Shown: one piece after another, positions 1-7,287 of the stretch
How the letters are laid out: every line of letters begins with the position of its first letter
Numbering within the stretch: the first letter of the stretch is position 1
Assembly: GCF_025144725.1 (NCBI RefSeq)
Contig: NZ_JALXKS010000017.1
Coordinates: 1 to 52,640, forward strand
Length of the DNA: 52,640 bases
Direction: 5' to 3'
Source: Brevibacterium sp. p3-SID960
GTDB taxonomy: Bacteria > Actinomycetota > Actinomycetes > Actinomycetales > Brevibacteriaceae
The notes under the pieces: model-generated
Told to the model about the DNA's origin: nothing
Seen by the model: only the letters and a program-made list of their open reading frames with translations
The model's database searches: none
Position numbers and translations under genes: made by a program

Positions 1-12
1 TCACTTTGACCT

Positions 13-43
13 AAGAGCCCTGACCACGGCGGTCAGGGCTCTT
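13..43. terminator. Strong hairpin, probable intrinsic terminator of an upstream gene
   Basis: Perfect 13-bp inverted repeat (arms 13-25 and 31-43) with a 5-nt loop, ending in CTT. It lies before the sirtuin gene and most likely ends transcription of a gene left of the window. There is no long T-tract, as is common in GC-rich actinobacteria. Confidence 0.75.
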
Positions 44-124
44 CGGCATTCACGGCTCTCTTCTGCCGTGGCATCAGCCGGGCGCGTCTAGCTGCACCCG
101 GTTCATCCGATCACCTCATGCTTA

Positions 125-130
125 TACGCT
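125..130 (+). promoter_or_regulatory. -10 element TACGCT of the sirtuin gene (leaderless candidate)
   Basis: TACGCT fits the TANNNT pattern of actinobacterial -10 elements and lies 6 nt before the ATG at 137. No Shine-Dalgarno sequence precedes that ATG, so transcription probably starts on or next to the A of the start codon. No convincing -35 box was seen. Confidence 0.4.
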
Positions 131-136
131 TAGGGC

Positions 137-856
137 ATGGATCGAATCACGTTTCTCACCGGCGCCGGGATCTCGACGGGAGCTGGCATCCCGGACTTCC
201 GCGGGCCGGAAGGGATATGGACCAAGGATCCGGAAGCCGAACTCACCTCGACGCTGTCGCACTATGTCGGCAGCGCCTCCATTCGCCAGAAGGCATGGCA
301 GTATCGTTCGCAGTCGCGCTTTTGGGAAGCCGCACCGACGAGGGCCCACACGGCGATCGCTGAGTTCGAGAAGCGCACCGGCAGGGTGCGCGGCATCATC
401 ACCCAGAACGTCGACGGTCTGCACCAGTTGGCCGGCAGTTCTCCAGAGCTCGTACATGAGGTTCATGGCAATGTGCGCACCTGGCGCTGCGAGGACTGTC
501 AGGCAACCGGACCGATGCAGGAGATGATCAACCGGGTGCGTTCCGGAGAGATCGAACCGCGCTGCCCCGGCTGCGGCGGCATTATCCGCGCCACGACGAT
601 CCTGTTCGGCGAAATGCTCGACGGAGACGTCCTCGATGCGGCCATCGACGCGGCAGAGGGCTGTGAGGTCATCATCGCCGTCGGCACCAGCCTCAACGTC
701 ACTCCAGTCGCATCGCTGTTCCCGCTGGCCATCGAAAACGGCGCTGTCGGCTACATCGTCAATGCCGAGCCGACGCCCTTCGACGCCTGGGCCGATGACG
801 TCCTCGACGGAGACATCGAAGACGTGCTGCCGCCCCTGCTGGCCAAGCTCGGCTGA
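137..856 (+). CDS. cobB: SIR2 family NAD-dependent protein deacylase
   Basis: A sirtuin of 239 residues that removes acyl groups from lysines using NAD+. The Rossmann-fold NAD motif TGAGIS followed by GIPDFRGPEGIW lies at residues 8-28, and QNVDGLH at about 90-96. His110 in EVHGNV is the expected general base. Two zinc pairs, CEDC (118/121) and CPGC (143/146), form the structural zinc site. The length is normal for short bacterial class sirtuins. Which acyl group is preferred cannot be settled from these motifs. The gene stands alone: a strong hairpin lies upstream, and it converges on the GNAT gene with only 9 bp between stop codons. The start at 137 is supported by the conserved N-terminus and a -10 element 6 nt upstream. 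Confidence 0.95.
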   Translation: MDRITFLTGAGISTGAGIPDFRGPEGIWTKDPEAELTSTLSHYVGSASIRQKAWQYRSQSRFWEAAPTRAHTAIAEFEKRTGRVRGIITQNVDGLHQLAGSSPELVHEVHGNVRTWRCEDCQATGPMQEMINRVRSGEIEPRCPGCGGIIRATTILFGEMLDGDVLDAAIDAAEGCEVIIAVGTSLNVTPVASLFPLAIENGAVGYIVNAEPTPFDAWADDVLDGDIEDVLPPLLAKLG

Positions 857-865
857 ACTCCAGCC

Positions 866-1555
866 TCACTCCACCGGCTCGGAAGGTGCGGTTGGAAGCT
901 GCAAGAACTCAGCGACCGCCTCGGCGCCGGTCACGGTGACCTCCTCGGCTGGGCGGACCAGTCGATCCGGGGTCAGCAGCATCCTGTGCTCGCGGCCGAC
1001 ATGGGAGCCGCTGGCCGAGACATCGATGAGCGAGCCGTTGTCGACGTAGCCGACCTTCTCCGAGACCCGCCGACTCGAATCGTTGCCGCTGAAGTACGAC
1101 GTGACGAGCTCCCGGGCACCGAAGTGATCGAAGCACGCGACGGCGATCGCCTGGCGCATCCGGGTGCCGATGTCATGGCCCTGATGGTTCCTGCTCAGCC
1201 AGGATCCGGTGCCCACGGTGCGTCGCTTGGCGAAGGCACGAGCGCCAGCACTCTGCACGCCGACAGCTTCTCCGCCGACGCGCACCGCGAGCTCAAGCGT
1301 CCACTCTTCGGGGTTGATCGCACCGCGGGTGCGCCAGTGATAGGTCGCGAGATTCCGGGCGACCTCCTCTGCAGTGCCCTGATCCCAATCGACGATGAAC
1401 GCCCCCGGATGTGCTGTCACACCACCGGCGGCAAGGGCCGCCAGTTCGGGCAGGTCGGAGTCCCGCACGGGGGAGAGGGTTATGTTCCCGCACGAGATCG
1501 TCAGAGCGTACGGCGGCCAGATCTCTTCAAGGGACATCGCATGGGTGTGCTGCAT
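866..1555 (-). CDS. GNAT family N-acetyltransferase
   Basis: GCN5-related acetyltransferase of the RimJ/RimL-like type. The acetyl-CoA site is visible as NHQGHDIGTRMRQA (a Q-x-x-G-x-G/A variant), followed by a helix and the typical SGNDSSRRVSEKVGY segment of the last strands. The substrate is unknown. The frame stays open to 1657, but those codons would run into the end of the next upstream gene and its terminator, so I place the start at 1555 (MQHTHAMSL...). The ATG at 1537 (MSLEEIW...) is an equally possible start, and neither has a clear Shine-Dalgarno sequence. A terminator hairpin separates it from the LPXTG protein gene upstream on the same strand, so it probably has its own promoter. 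Confidence 0.85.
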   Translation of the reverse strand: MQHTHAMSLEEIWPPYALTISCGNITLSPVRDSDLPELAALAAGGVTAHPGAFIVDWDQGTAEEVARNLATYHWRTRGAINPEEWTLELAVRVGGEAVGVQSAGARAFAKRRTVGTGSWLSRNHQGHDIGTRMRQAIAVACFDHFGARELVTSYFSGNDSSRRVSEKVGYVDNGSLIDVSASGSHVGREHRMLLTPDRLVRPAEEVTVTGAEAVAEFLQLPTAPSEPVE

Positions 1556-1583
1556 GAGGTGAAGCCTAGCAATGAGACAGACG

Positions 1584-1618
1584 CATCGGGCCCGCATCGT
1601 TTCGACGCGGGCCCGATG
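1584..1618 (-). terminator. Terminator hairpin after the LPXTG protein gene
   Basis: Perfect 12-bp inverted repeat (arms 1584-1595 and 1607-1618), extended by three more pairs inside the loop. It begins 15 bp past the stop codon of the minus-strand LPXTG gene and should end its transcript. Confidence 0.8.
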
Positions 1619-1632
1619 TCCTGCTTCAGCTA

Positions 1633-3714
1633 TCAGCTGCGGCGGCGTGCGATCCACACAGCGGCGCCACCGGCTGCTGCCAGCAGGGCGCCGAGGACCG
1701 CCAGCGCGCCGATCTGGGCTCCGGTGCGCGGCAACCTGCCCTTGTCGTCATCACCGGGCTTGTCGCTCGGCTTCGGCGAGGGCTCGGCCGACGGGCTGTC
1801 GGTCGGCTGCTGGGTCGGGTCGTCGGTCGGCTCACCGGTCGGGTCAGCGGTGGGCTCATTGGTCGGGTCGTCGGTCGGCTCACCGGTCGGGTCAGCGGTG
1901 GGCTCATTGGTCGGGTCGTCGGTCGGCTCCTCAGTCGGATCGTCTCCGACGCGGCTGGAGTCGACGGCGTAGAACGTGGTCGAACCGGTCACCTCATTGC
2001 CGACGATGAGCATGCCGGCATTGCCGGCCTCACCGGCAGCTGCTGCACCGTCGGCCTGGAGATCAGCCGAAGGGACGAAGACGATGCTCTCCGGGCCGGA
2101 GTCTCCGGCCTCGGCGACATTGTCCTCAGGCTGGACGGCGAAGTTGCGGTTGTTGACGTAGGTGACGTACTCAGACTTCGCAGGATCGGTGATGTCGTAG
2201 ACGAAGATCCCGCCGATGCGCTCCATGCCGATGAACGCATAGGTCTTCTCACCGATCTGGCCGACCTCGATCGCCTCAGGCTCAGGACCCTTGTCATCGG
2301 AGCGGTTGTCGAAGTTCGACTCGGAGTTGTTGGAGTTGAAGTTCTTCGGCAGCACCTCCGCCGTGATGCGCTCGAAATCATCAGCAGAGTCGAAAACCTG
2401 TTTGCCATCGGTGTCGAGGATCGAGAACGAGCGACCGCCGACGCCGTAGATCGTCTCGTAGCAGCTGCCGTCTTCCTTCAGCCCGTCGGCCTTGGTGATC
2501 GTCAGGCGGCCGAGGTTCTCCTCCTTCTGCAGGTCCTCGATCGTCATCGGCGAGCCATCCTCGTTCGTCATGCCTTCGACGACCGATTCGCAGATCGGAG
2601 CCAAGCCCTTCTTCTCACTGCCGAGATCCTTGACCCGGATCTCCTCGGAGTAGCCGTCCCAGTCGCGGGTGTCACCCTCATTGGCCGTCAGCAGGTAGTC
2701 GCGTCCGCCGATCTCGATCGAGCGGATCGTATCCGGCTGCAGGAACGACTGCACCGGCCAGTTCGCCCGGTTGATCCCCTGGTCCTTGTTCGAGACATCG
2801 AAAGGCACCTCGGCCACATCCTGGGTGCCCAGCGGCATGAGCTTCTCTGTTGTCGCCGAGGCGAGGTCGACCACTGCGATCGCATTGGCCTCCTGCAGGG
2901 TGACGTACGCCTTGCCGTCGATGGCGGTGCTGTACTCGGGCTCGAGGTTCTCCGACACCGGGTACTCCGGGGTGCCGGTGCCGGCGTCCTCACGACCGCC
3001 GAAGACCCGCACACCTTCCGGCAGGGCATCGCCTTCGAAGGCCCGGAAGTCTGCAGTCTTGACATCCTCCTGGCTGGGAGCCTGGACCGCCTCGGGAAGG
3101 GAGACGACGCTGACGGTGCCCTCCGGGTCGACAGAGTAGTCCTCTGCGGGCTCGCCTTCATTGGCGACGACTGCGTGCTTGCCCTCGTCATCGAAGACGA
3201 CCGAATCCGGCAGCGCACCTGCGCGCACCGCACCCAGCGGCTTCGGCTCATCGCCTGAGAGGTCGAAGAACCCAACCCAGCCGTCGTCGGTCTTCGTCGG
3301 CGCCTCGAGAGCAACAGCAGCCAGACCGTCGGCACGCACTGCCACCGAGTTCGCCACCGCTCCGGCTGGCACCGAGGCCCCGTCAGCTGAGCTCATGCCC
3401 GCTGTCGTCAGCTCGGTCACTGCGGTCGGCTTCTCCGGGTTGGAGGAGTCGAGGACCTGCACGGTGCCGGCTTCGGCGTTGACGACGAGCGTCTGCTGCT
3501 TGGCAGCGTAGTGGGCGACGATCTCCGCGGCACCGGCGTCGAAGATGTCAGCGCGGTGCGATCCGAGCACCGAGAGCTCCACCTCGGCGCCGGGGGCCGA
3601 ATGAGAGGTGAAGTAGTCGGGGTTGGCGGCCGTGGCCGGCATGAGGCCGACGGGAGCCAGGGCGGTGAGGCTGACGACGCTGAGCGCGGTCAGCCCGGAG
3701 ATGAAGCGAGGCAT
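1633..3714 (-). CDS. LPXTG-anchored choice-of-anchor I family protein (predicted secreted phosphatase/phytase-like beta-propeller)
   Basis: Secreted, cell-wall-anchored protein of 693 residues. The N-terminus has a signal peptide (basic MPRF start, hydrophobic stretch, likely cleavage after the ATA-A region near residue 29). The large middle part reads as a beta-propeller: repeated hydrophobic strands ending in polar turns, and EPEAIEVGQIGEKTYAFIGM and SGPESIVFVPSADL segments typical of choice-of-anchor I proteins, which are often labelled alkaline phosphatase or esterase-like. Near the C-terminus lies a Pro/Thr/Asp/Glu stalk built on a 16-residue repeat, then LPRTG, a hydrophobic helix and an ARRRS tail, which is a complete sortase signal. 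The start at 3714 is chosen because GGAGA lies 8 nt upstream and the signal peptide begins there. The frame extends upstream to 4536, but only opposite the next gene. Enzyme activity is inferred from the family name and not proven. Confidence 0.88.
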   Translation of the reverse strand: MPRFISGLTALSVVSLTALAPVGLMPATAANPDYFTSHSAPGAEVELSVLGSHRADIFDAGAAEIVAHYAAKQQTLVVNAEAGTVQVLDSSNPEKPTAVTELTTAGMSSADGASVPAGAVANSVAVRADGLAAVALEAPTKTDDGWVGFFDLSGDEPKPLGAVRAGALPDSVVFDDEGKHAVVANEGEPAEDYSVDPEGTVSVVSLPEAVQAPSQEDVKTADFRAFEGDALPEGVRVFGGREDAGTGTPEYPVSENLEPEYSTAIDGKAYVTLQEANAIAVVDLASATTEKLMPLGTQDVAEVPFDVSNKDQGINRANWPVQSFLQPDTIRSIEIGGRDYLLTANEGDTRDWDGYSEEIRVKDLGSEKKGLAPICESVVEGMTNEDGSPMTIEDLQKEENLGRLTITKADGLKEDGSCYETIYGVGGRSFSILDTDGKQVFDSADDFERITAEVLPKNFNSNNSESNFDNRSDDKGPEPEAIEVGQIGEKTYAFIGMERIGGIFVYDITDPAKSEYVTYVNNRNFAVQPEDNVAEAGDSGPESIVFVPSADLQADGAAAAGEAGNAGMLIVGNEVTGSTTFYAVDSSRVGDDPTEEPTDDPTNEPTADPTGEPTDDPTNEPTADPTGEPTDDPTQQPTDSPSAEPSPKPSDKPGDDDKGRLPRTGAQIGALAVLGALLAAAGGAAVWIARRRS
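1813..1929. repeat. 48-bp tandem repeat, 2.4 copies, in the wall-spanning stalk
   Basis: Two identical 48-bp units (1813-1860 and 1861-1908) are followed by a partial third copy to 1929. On the minus strand each unit encodes 16 residues of the pattern PTNEPTADPTGEPTDD. The unit length keeps the frame, so copy-number changes would only lengthen or shorten the stalk. Confidence 0.92.
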
Positions 3715-3830
3715 GCAGATTCTCCAGTTGAGAGCAGATGGGCAGATACCGACATTAGAAGCCCAGCTGGGCCCTGAATTGAGAAGAAGGTGACGCGGGT
3801 ATGAATTCTCTCCCCACCGCGCCGGGGCGA

Positions 3831-3836
3831 TAGACT
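3831..3836 (+). promoter_or_regulatory. Candidate -10 element TAGACT before the TPR-like gene
   Basis: TAGACT lies 37 nt before the GTG start and 27 nt before the AGGGAG ribosome-binding site. The same hexamer precedes the genes starting at 14835, 28976 and 37195. A clear -35 box was not found. Confidence 0.35.
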
Positions 3837-3873
3837 GGGCGGGCATCTCACCGACAGTCACATAGGGAGCACA

Positions 3874-5349
3874 GTGTCGAAGTCTGACGACGAACCACAG
3901 GACCGCCCGCGCCGCGACGACGGCGGGCATCAGCGTCCCCGCGGCGGCGGCAAGCACCATCAGAAGCCCCGCTCGCAGCGTGGTGATCGTGGCTTCGGCG
4001 ACCGCGGCCGAGGGGGCAAGGACTTCCGGCGCGGGGATCGGCGTAATGATCGCCGTCGCGATGACCGCAGGCACGGCGACCGCCGCGGTGGTGAGGGGTT
4101 CCGCCGCGACGACCGTGCGCGAGGTGGCCAGGATTTCCGGCGTGACGACCGGCGCCGAGATGATCGCCGACGTGACGACCGACGCGGTGGCAAGGACTTC
4201 CGCCGCGATGGCCGCAAGCGTGACGACCGGGAGCGCGGAGGTACCCGCCGCGAACGTCGGCACGAACCGGCCATCCCTGAGGGCATCACCGGCAAGGAGC
4301 TGCACTCTGAGGCACGTCGCCAGCTGCGCCCGCTGGAGAAGACCAACGCCGAGGTCGTCGCCAAGCATCTCGTCGCTGCCGGCCAGCTCGTCGACGTCGC
4401 ACCTGAGCTCGCCTATGAACACACGCAGGCAGCCCTCGGCCGGGCTGCCCGGATCGGTGCCGTTCGCGAGGCCGTCGGTATCGTGGCCTACCAGCTGGAG
4501 AACTACGGTGAGGCACTGCGTGAGCTGCGCACGCACCGCCGGATCACCGGCTCGAATGACAACGCCGCACTCATGGCCGACTGCGAACGCGGCCGCGGAA
4601 ACCCCGCCAAGGCCATCGCAGTAGCCGAGGAGTTCGAGGCAGCCGATCTCGACCCGTCAGTGCGCATCGAGCTGCTCATCGTTAAGGCCGGTGCCCACAG
4701 CGACCTCGGTGACAATGAGAAGGCCAAGACCCTGCTCAGCAGTGCCGGCTTCACCGGCCACCCGGCTGGCGCGACCGTGAGGCTGCTGTCGGCGTACGCT
4801 GATCTGCTGCGCGTCGACGGTGAGACCGAACTGGCTGACAAGTACGAGCAGCTGGCCCGCCGGACGGCGAAGATGAAGAACGTCATGTACGGCGATGAGG
4901 AGCCAGACCCCAACGCCGACGTCGAGATCATGACGATCGACGAGCTGCCCGATGAGGAAACCGGCGGCGAGAGCACCAGCGACAGCACAGACGAAACCGC
5001 ACTGGGACCCGCAGCCACAGACACAGAGGCAGCAGACGACTCGGCTGACGAGGCCGCCGATACGCCGGAACTGGAAGAGCCCGCCGCTGAAGACACAGGT
5101 GAGACACCTGCAGAGCCGGCCGCCGCCGCGGACGCGGGCTCCGCTTTCGAGAAGGCAGACCAGACCGAGCAGCCGGCAGACGAGACCGAGAAGGCCACCG
5201 TGCAGACCGAGGCGCCTGCGCCGATGTCGTTCGAAGACGAGATCGAGGCTGAACTCGAGGAGATCCTCGTCGAGGCTGGCATCGAACCCGACGCCGGCAC
5301 ACAGGCACCCTCTGAGGAGGAGCCACCGCAGGAGGAGACCCTCTTCTGA
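3874..5349 (+). CDS. TPR-like repeat protein with Arg/Asp/Gly-rich N-terminal and acidic C-terminal disordered regions
   Basis: A 491-residue three-part protein. Residues 1 to about 135 are almost only R, D, G, F and K, with repeated GGKDFRR, RRDDRR and GFRRDD units, which resembles RNA-binding RGG tails. The centre (about 140-345) is helical and TPR-like, with repeated A-x-x-L-G/A-x-x-x-x-A patterns such as NYGEALRELRTHRRI and GDNEKAKTLLSSAGF. The last ~130 residues are acidic (E, D, A, T, P) and likely disordered. The GTG start at 3874 has AGGGAG 5 nt upstream. The position just before the HAD/TlyA genes matches a TPR-type gene upstream of tlyA in mycobacteria (from memory). Role unknown; the charge layout suggests nucleic-acid or ribosome-associated function, which is inference. 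Confidence 0.88.
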   Translation: MSKSDDEPQDRPRRDDGGHQRPRGGGKHHQKPRSQRGDRGFGDRGRGGKDFRRGDRRNDRRRDDRRHGDRRGGEGFRRDDRARGGQDFRRDDRRRDDRRRDDRRGGKDFRRDGRKRDDRERGGTRRERRHEPAIPEGITGKELHSEARRQLRPLEKTNAEVVAKHLVAAGQLVDVAPELAYEHTQAALGRAARIGAVREAVGIVAYQLENYGEALRELRTHRRITGSNDNAALMADCERGRGNPAKAIAVAEEFEAADLDPSVRIELLIVKAGAHSDLGDNEKAKTLLSSAGFTGHPAGATVRLLSAYADLLRVDGETELADKYEQLARRTAKMKNVMYGDEEPDPNADVEIMTIDELPDEETGGESTSDSTDETALGPAATDTEAADDSADEAADTPELEEPAAEDTGETPAEPAAAADAGSAFEKADQTEQPADETEKATVQTEAPAPMSFEDEIEAELEEILVEAGIEPDAGTQAPSEEEPPQEETLF

Positions 5350-5391
5350 GGCCGTGAGCACCAGTCGTCTGCAACACCAGGAGGCACGCGA

Positions 5392-6255
5392 ATGAACCCA
5401 GGCGCACCCACGACCACCGGTGAACCGCTGCTGGCAGCAGCCGCCCACCTCGGCGACGTCGATGGCGTCCTGTTCGATCTCGACGGGGTCATCTATGCCG
5501 GCCCCGAGGTGGTGCCCGGGGCACACGAGGCGCTCACCCGGCTAGCCGAGGCGGGGATCCCCTACGGGTTCGTGACGAACAACGGCTCGCGCAGCGCAGC
5601 CGACATCGCCGCCCAGATCCGCTCCTACGGTCTGCCGGCCGAGGCAGAGCAGGTGACGACCTCTGCACAGGTCGCCGCCCGCGCGCTGGCCGCCGAATTC
5701 CCCGCCGCAGCACCGGTCCTGGCGATCGGCTCACCGGCACTGGCCGAGTGCCTGCGCGAGAACGGACTCCACGCGATCGCAGCTGATTCGGCCCAGACCC
5801 CCGTGGCTGTCGTGCAAGGCTTCCACCGCGAACTCAACTGGTACGACCTCGCTGCCGCCTGCGAGGCGATCCGCGCCGGTGCCGCCTACTGGGCGACCAA
5901 CCGCGACATCAGCATGCCCACCGACCGCGGCCCGATGCCGGGCAACGGCTCCTTCGTGCGCATCGTCGAGACCATCACCGAGGTCACCCCGACCGTGACC
6001 GGCAAACCCTCAGCCCTCATGATCTCCGCAGCCGCCGCCGCGATCGGGGTGCGTCGGCCGCTCATGATCGGCGACCGGCTCGACACCGACATCGCAGGCG
6101 GCAAGGCAGCCGGCTGCCCGACAGCCCTCGTGCTCACCGGCATTCACCAGGTCGACGACGTCGAAGCAGCCGATGCCGGCTGTCGGCCCGACCTCATCCT
6201 CTCCCGCCTGCCGGAGCTCTTCAGCCCGGCCACCGACACCCAGGAGAACCCATGA
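5392..6255 (+). CDS. HAD-IIA family phosphatase (NagD-like; possible glycerol-3-phosphate phosphatase)
   Basis: HAD hydrolase of subfamily IIA, 287 residues. Motif I is LFDLDGVIYAG near residue 24 (nucleophile Asp and acid/base Asp), motif II is TNNGSR, the conserved Lys is in GKPSALM, and motif III is MIGDRLDTDIAGG with the magnesium-binding Asp residues. The start at 5392 has a good AGGAGG site upstream. The gene at the matching place in Mycobacterium tuberculosis (Rv1692, from memory) encodes a phosphatase acting on glycerol 3-phosphate in phospholipid recycling, so that substrate is plausible but not shown here. The stop overlaps the start of the next, 58-codon gene by the ATGA tetranucleotide, so the two are translationally coupled. 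Confidence 0.92.
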   Translation: MNPGAPTTTGEPLLAAAAHLGDVDGVLFDLDGVIYAGPEVVPGAHEALTRLAEAGIPYGFVTNNGSRSAADIAAQIRSYGLPAEAEQVTTSAQVAARALAAEFPAAAPVLAIGSPALAECLRENGLHAIAADSAQTPVAVVQGFHRELNWYDLAAACEAIRAGAAYWATNRDISMPTDRGPMPGNGSFVRIVETITEVTPTVTGKPSALMISAAAAAIGVRRPLMIGDRLDTDIAGGKAAGCPTALVLTGIHQVDDVEAADAGCRPDLILSRLPELFSPATDTQENP

Positions 6256-6428
6256 GCGAGTCCATCGCCTCGGGCCCGGCCGCCAGCCCCGCCGCGGCCG
6301 CCGGCGCCCTGGAGACCGCCAGCTGGAAGGAGGCTGACGAGGCCATCGACCAGGCTGATGACGCCACCGCCCTCGACCAGGCCGGGCGCCTGCTCGAGGA
6401 GATGGAACGCGGCCTGTCCTCCCTATGA
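6252..6428 (+). CDS. Small acidic/alanine-rich protein of unknown function (58 aa)
   Basis: A 58-codon ORF. Its ATG overlaps the HAD stop (ATGA, 6252-6255) and its TGA overlaps the tlyA start (ATGA, 6425-6428); both junctions argue that it is really translated. The first ~20 residues are Ala/Ser/Pro-rich. Residues 22-58 (about SWKEADEAIDQADDATALDQ followed by GRLLEEMERGL) look like one or two amphipathic acidic helices with no Cys, no signal peptide and no membrane segment. A short conserved hypothetical sits in the same place between the HAD and tlyA genes in mycobacteria (Rv1693, from memory). The function is unknown; a partner or adaptor of TlyA, the phosphatase or the ribosome would fit the size and coupling. 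Confidence 0.8.
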   Translation: MSESIASGPAASPAAAAGALETASWKEADEAIDQADDATALDQAGRLLEEMERGLSSL

Positions 6429-7210
6429 TCCAGCCGCTGCAGCGCATCGACGCAGCACTTGTCACCCGCGGACTGGCCGTCAGCCGCAACCGCGCAGCCC
6501 GGCAGATCGCCGCCGGCCACGTGCTCATCAACGGCCAGCCGGCGCAGAAGTCCTCCCAGAAGGTCAGCGCTGTCGACGTCATCGAAGTCTCCGGCGAGGA
6601 TCCCTGGGTCGCCCGCAGCGCCCACAAGCTGCTCGGTGCGCTGCGTGACTTCGGCCTGGAGGATCTGCCTGATGGTGCCATGTGCCTCGATGCCGGTGCC
6701 TCGACCGGCGGGTTCACCCAGGTGCTGCTCGCTGCCGGTGCGGCACACGTCTACGCTGTCGACGTCGGCCACGACCAGCTGGCCGCACAGCTGCGCACTG
6801 ATGCCCGTGTGTCGAATATGGAAGGCACCAACCTCAGGCAGCTGACCCGCGACCAGCTGCCCGGCCGGCCGGACGGCTCCCCGGGTGTCGACCTCATCGT
6901 CGCCGATGTATCCTTCATCTCCCTGACCCTGCTCATCGAACCGCTGCTGGCCCTCACCCGGCCCGGCGGAACCCTGCTGCTCATGGTCAAACCCCAGTTC
7001 GAACGCGGTCGCCACGCTGTGAACAAACACGGCGTCGTCACCGACCCAGCCGAACGCCAGGCCGCCATCGCCACCGTCGCCGACGCCGCCACAGACGCCG
7101 GAGCCCGCGTCCACGGGTGGGTCGAAACCCAACTGCCCGGCCCCAGCGGCAACCGCGAGTTCTTCATCCACATCACCCAAGCAGATTCCCAGGCTTGTAC
7201 AGTTGACTGA
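6425..7210 (+). CDS. tlyA: TlyA family rRNA 2'-O-methyltransferase / hemolysin-like protein
   Basis: A 261-residue protein. The N-terminal S4 RNA-binding domain spans about residues 5-65 (RIDAALVTRGLAVSRNRAAR, then VLINGQPAQK). The FtsJ-like methyltransferase domain shows the SAM motif CLDAGASTGGFTQVLL, DLIVADVSFISL and VKPQFE. The Lys in SAHKLLG, the Asp in VADVS, the Lys in VKPQF and the Glu in NREFF make up a K-D-K-E set as in RrmJ. In actinobacteria TlyA methylates 16S and 23S rRNA and its loss gives capreomycin resistance. The start is fixed by the ATGA overlap with the 58-codon ORF. A 77-bp gap separates it from nadK. Confidence 0.95.
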   Translation: MIQPLQRIDAALVTRGLAVSRNRAARQIAAGHVLINGQPAQKSSQKVSAVDVIEVSGEDPWVARSAHKLLGALRDFGLEDLPDGAMCLDAGASTGGFTQVLLAAGAAHVYAVDVGHDQLAAQLRTDARVSNMEGTNLRQLTRDQLPGRPDGSPGVDLIVADVSFISLTLLIEPLLALTRPGGTLLLMVKPQFERGRHAVNKHGVVTDPAERQAAIATVADAATDAGARVHGWVETQLPGPSGNREFFIHITQADSQACTVD

Positions 7211-7287
7211 GATCAGCGCGCCAGCCGGCAGCCGTCCAAGTTCCGGCACGTGCGGAGACAGTCGAGACGACGAGGAAGGGGAGATAC

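Noticed and set aside
986..1972. Long plus-strand ORF with SVGSPVGSAVGS repeats
   Set aside because: It is the antisense image of the GNAT gene and of the 48-bp stalk repeat; the minus-strand readings have clear domains.
4021..4260. CRISPR-like or tandem DNA repeat in the Arg/Asp-rich region
   Set aside because: The repetition is in the protein (RRDDRR, FRR units) and irregular at DNA level, with no spacers.
3715..4536. N-terminal extension of the LPXTG protein frame up to 4536
   Set aside because: It lies opposite the TPR-like gene, and the signal peptide with its ribosome-binding site begins at 3714.
4503..5526. Ser-rich minus-strand ORFs opposite the acidic tail of the TPR-like protein
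   Set aside because: Ser/Ala bias is the direct complement of Glu/Asp/Ala codons on the coding strand.
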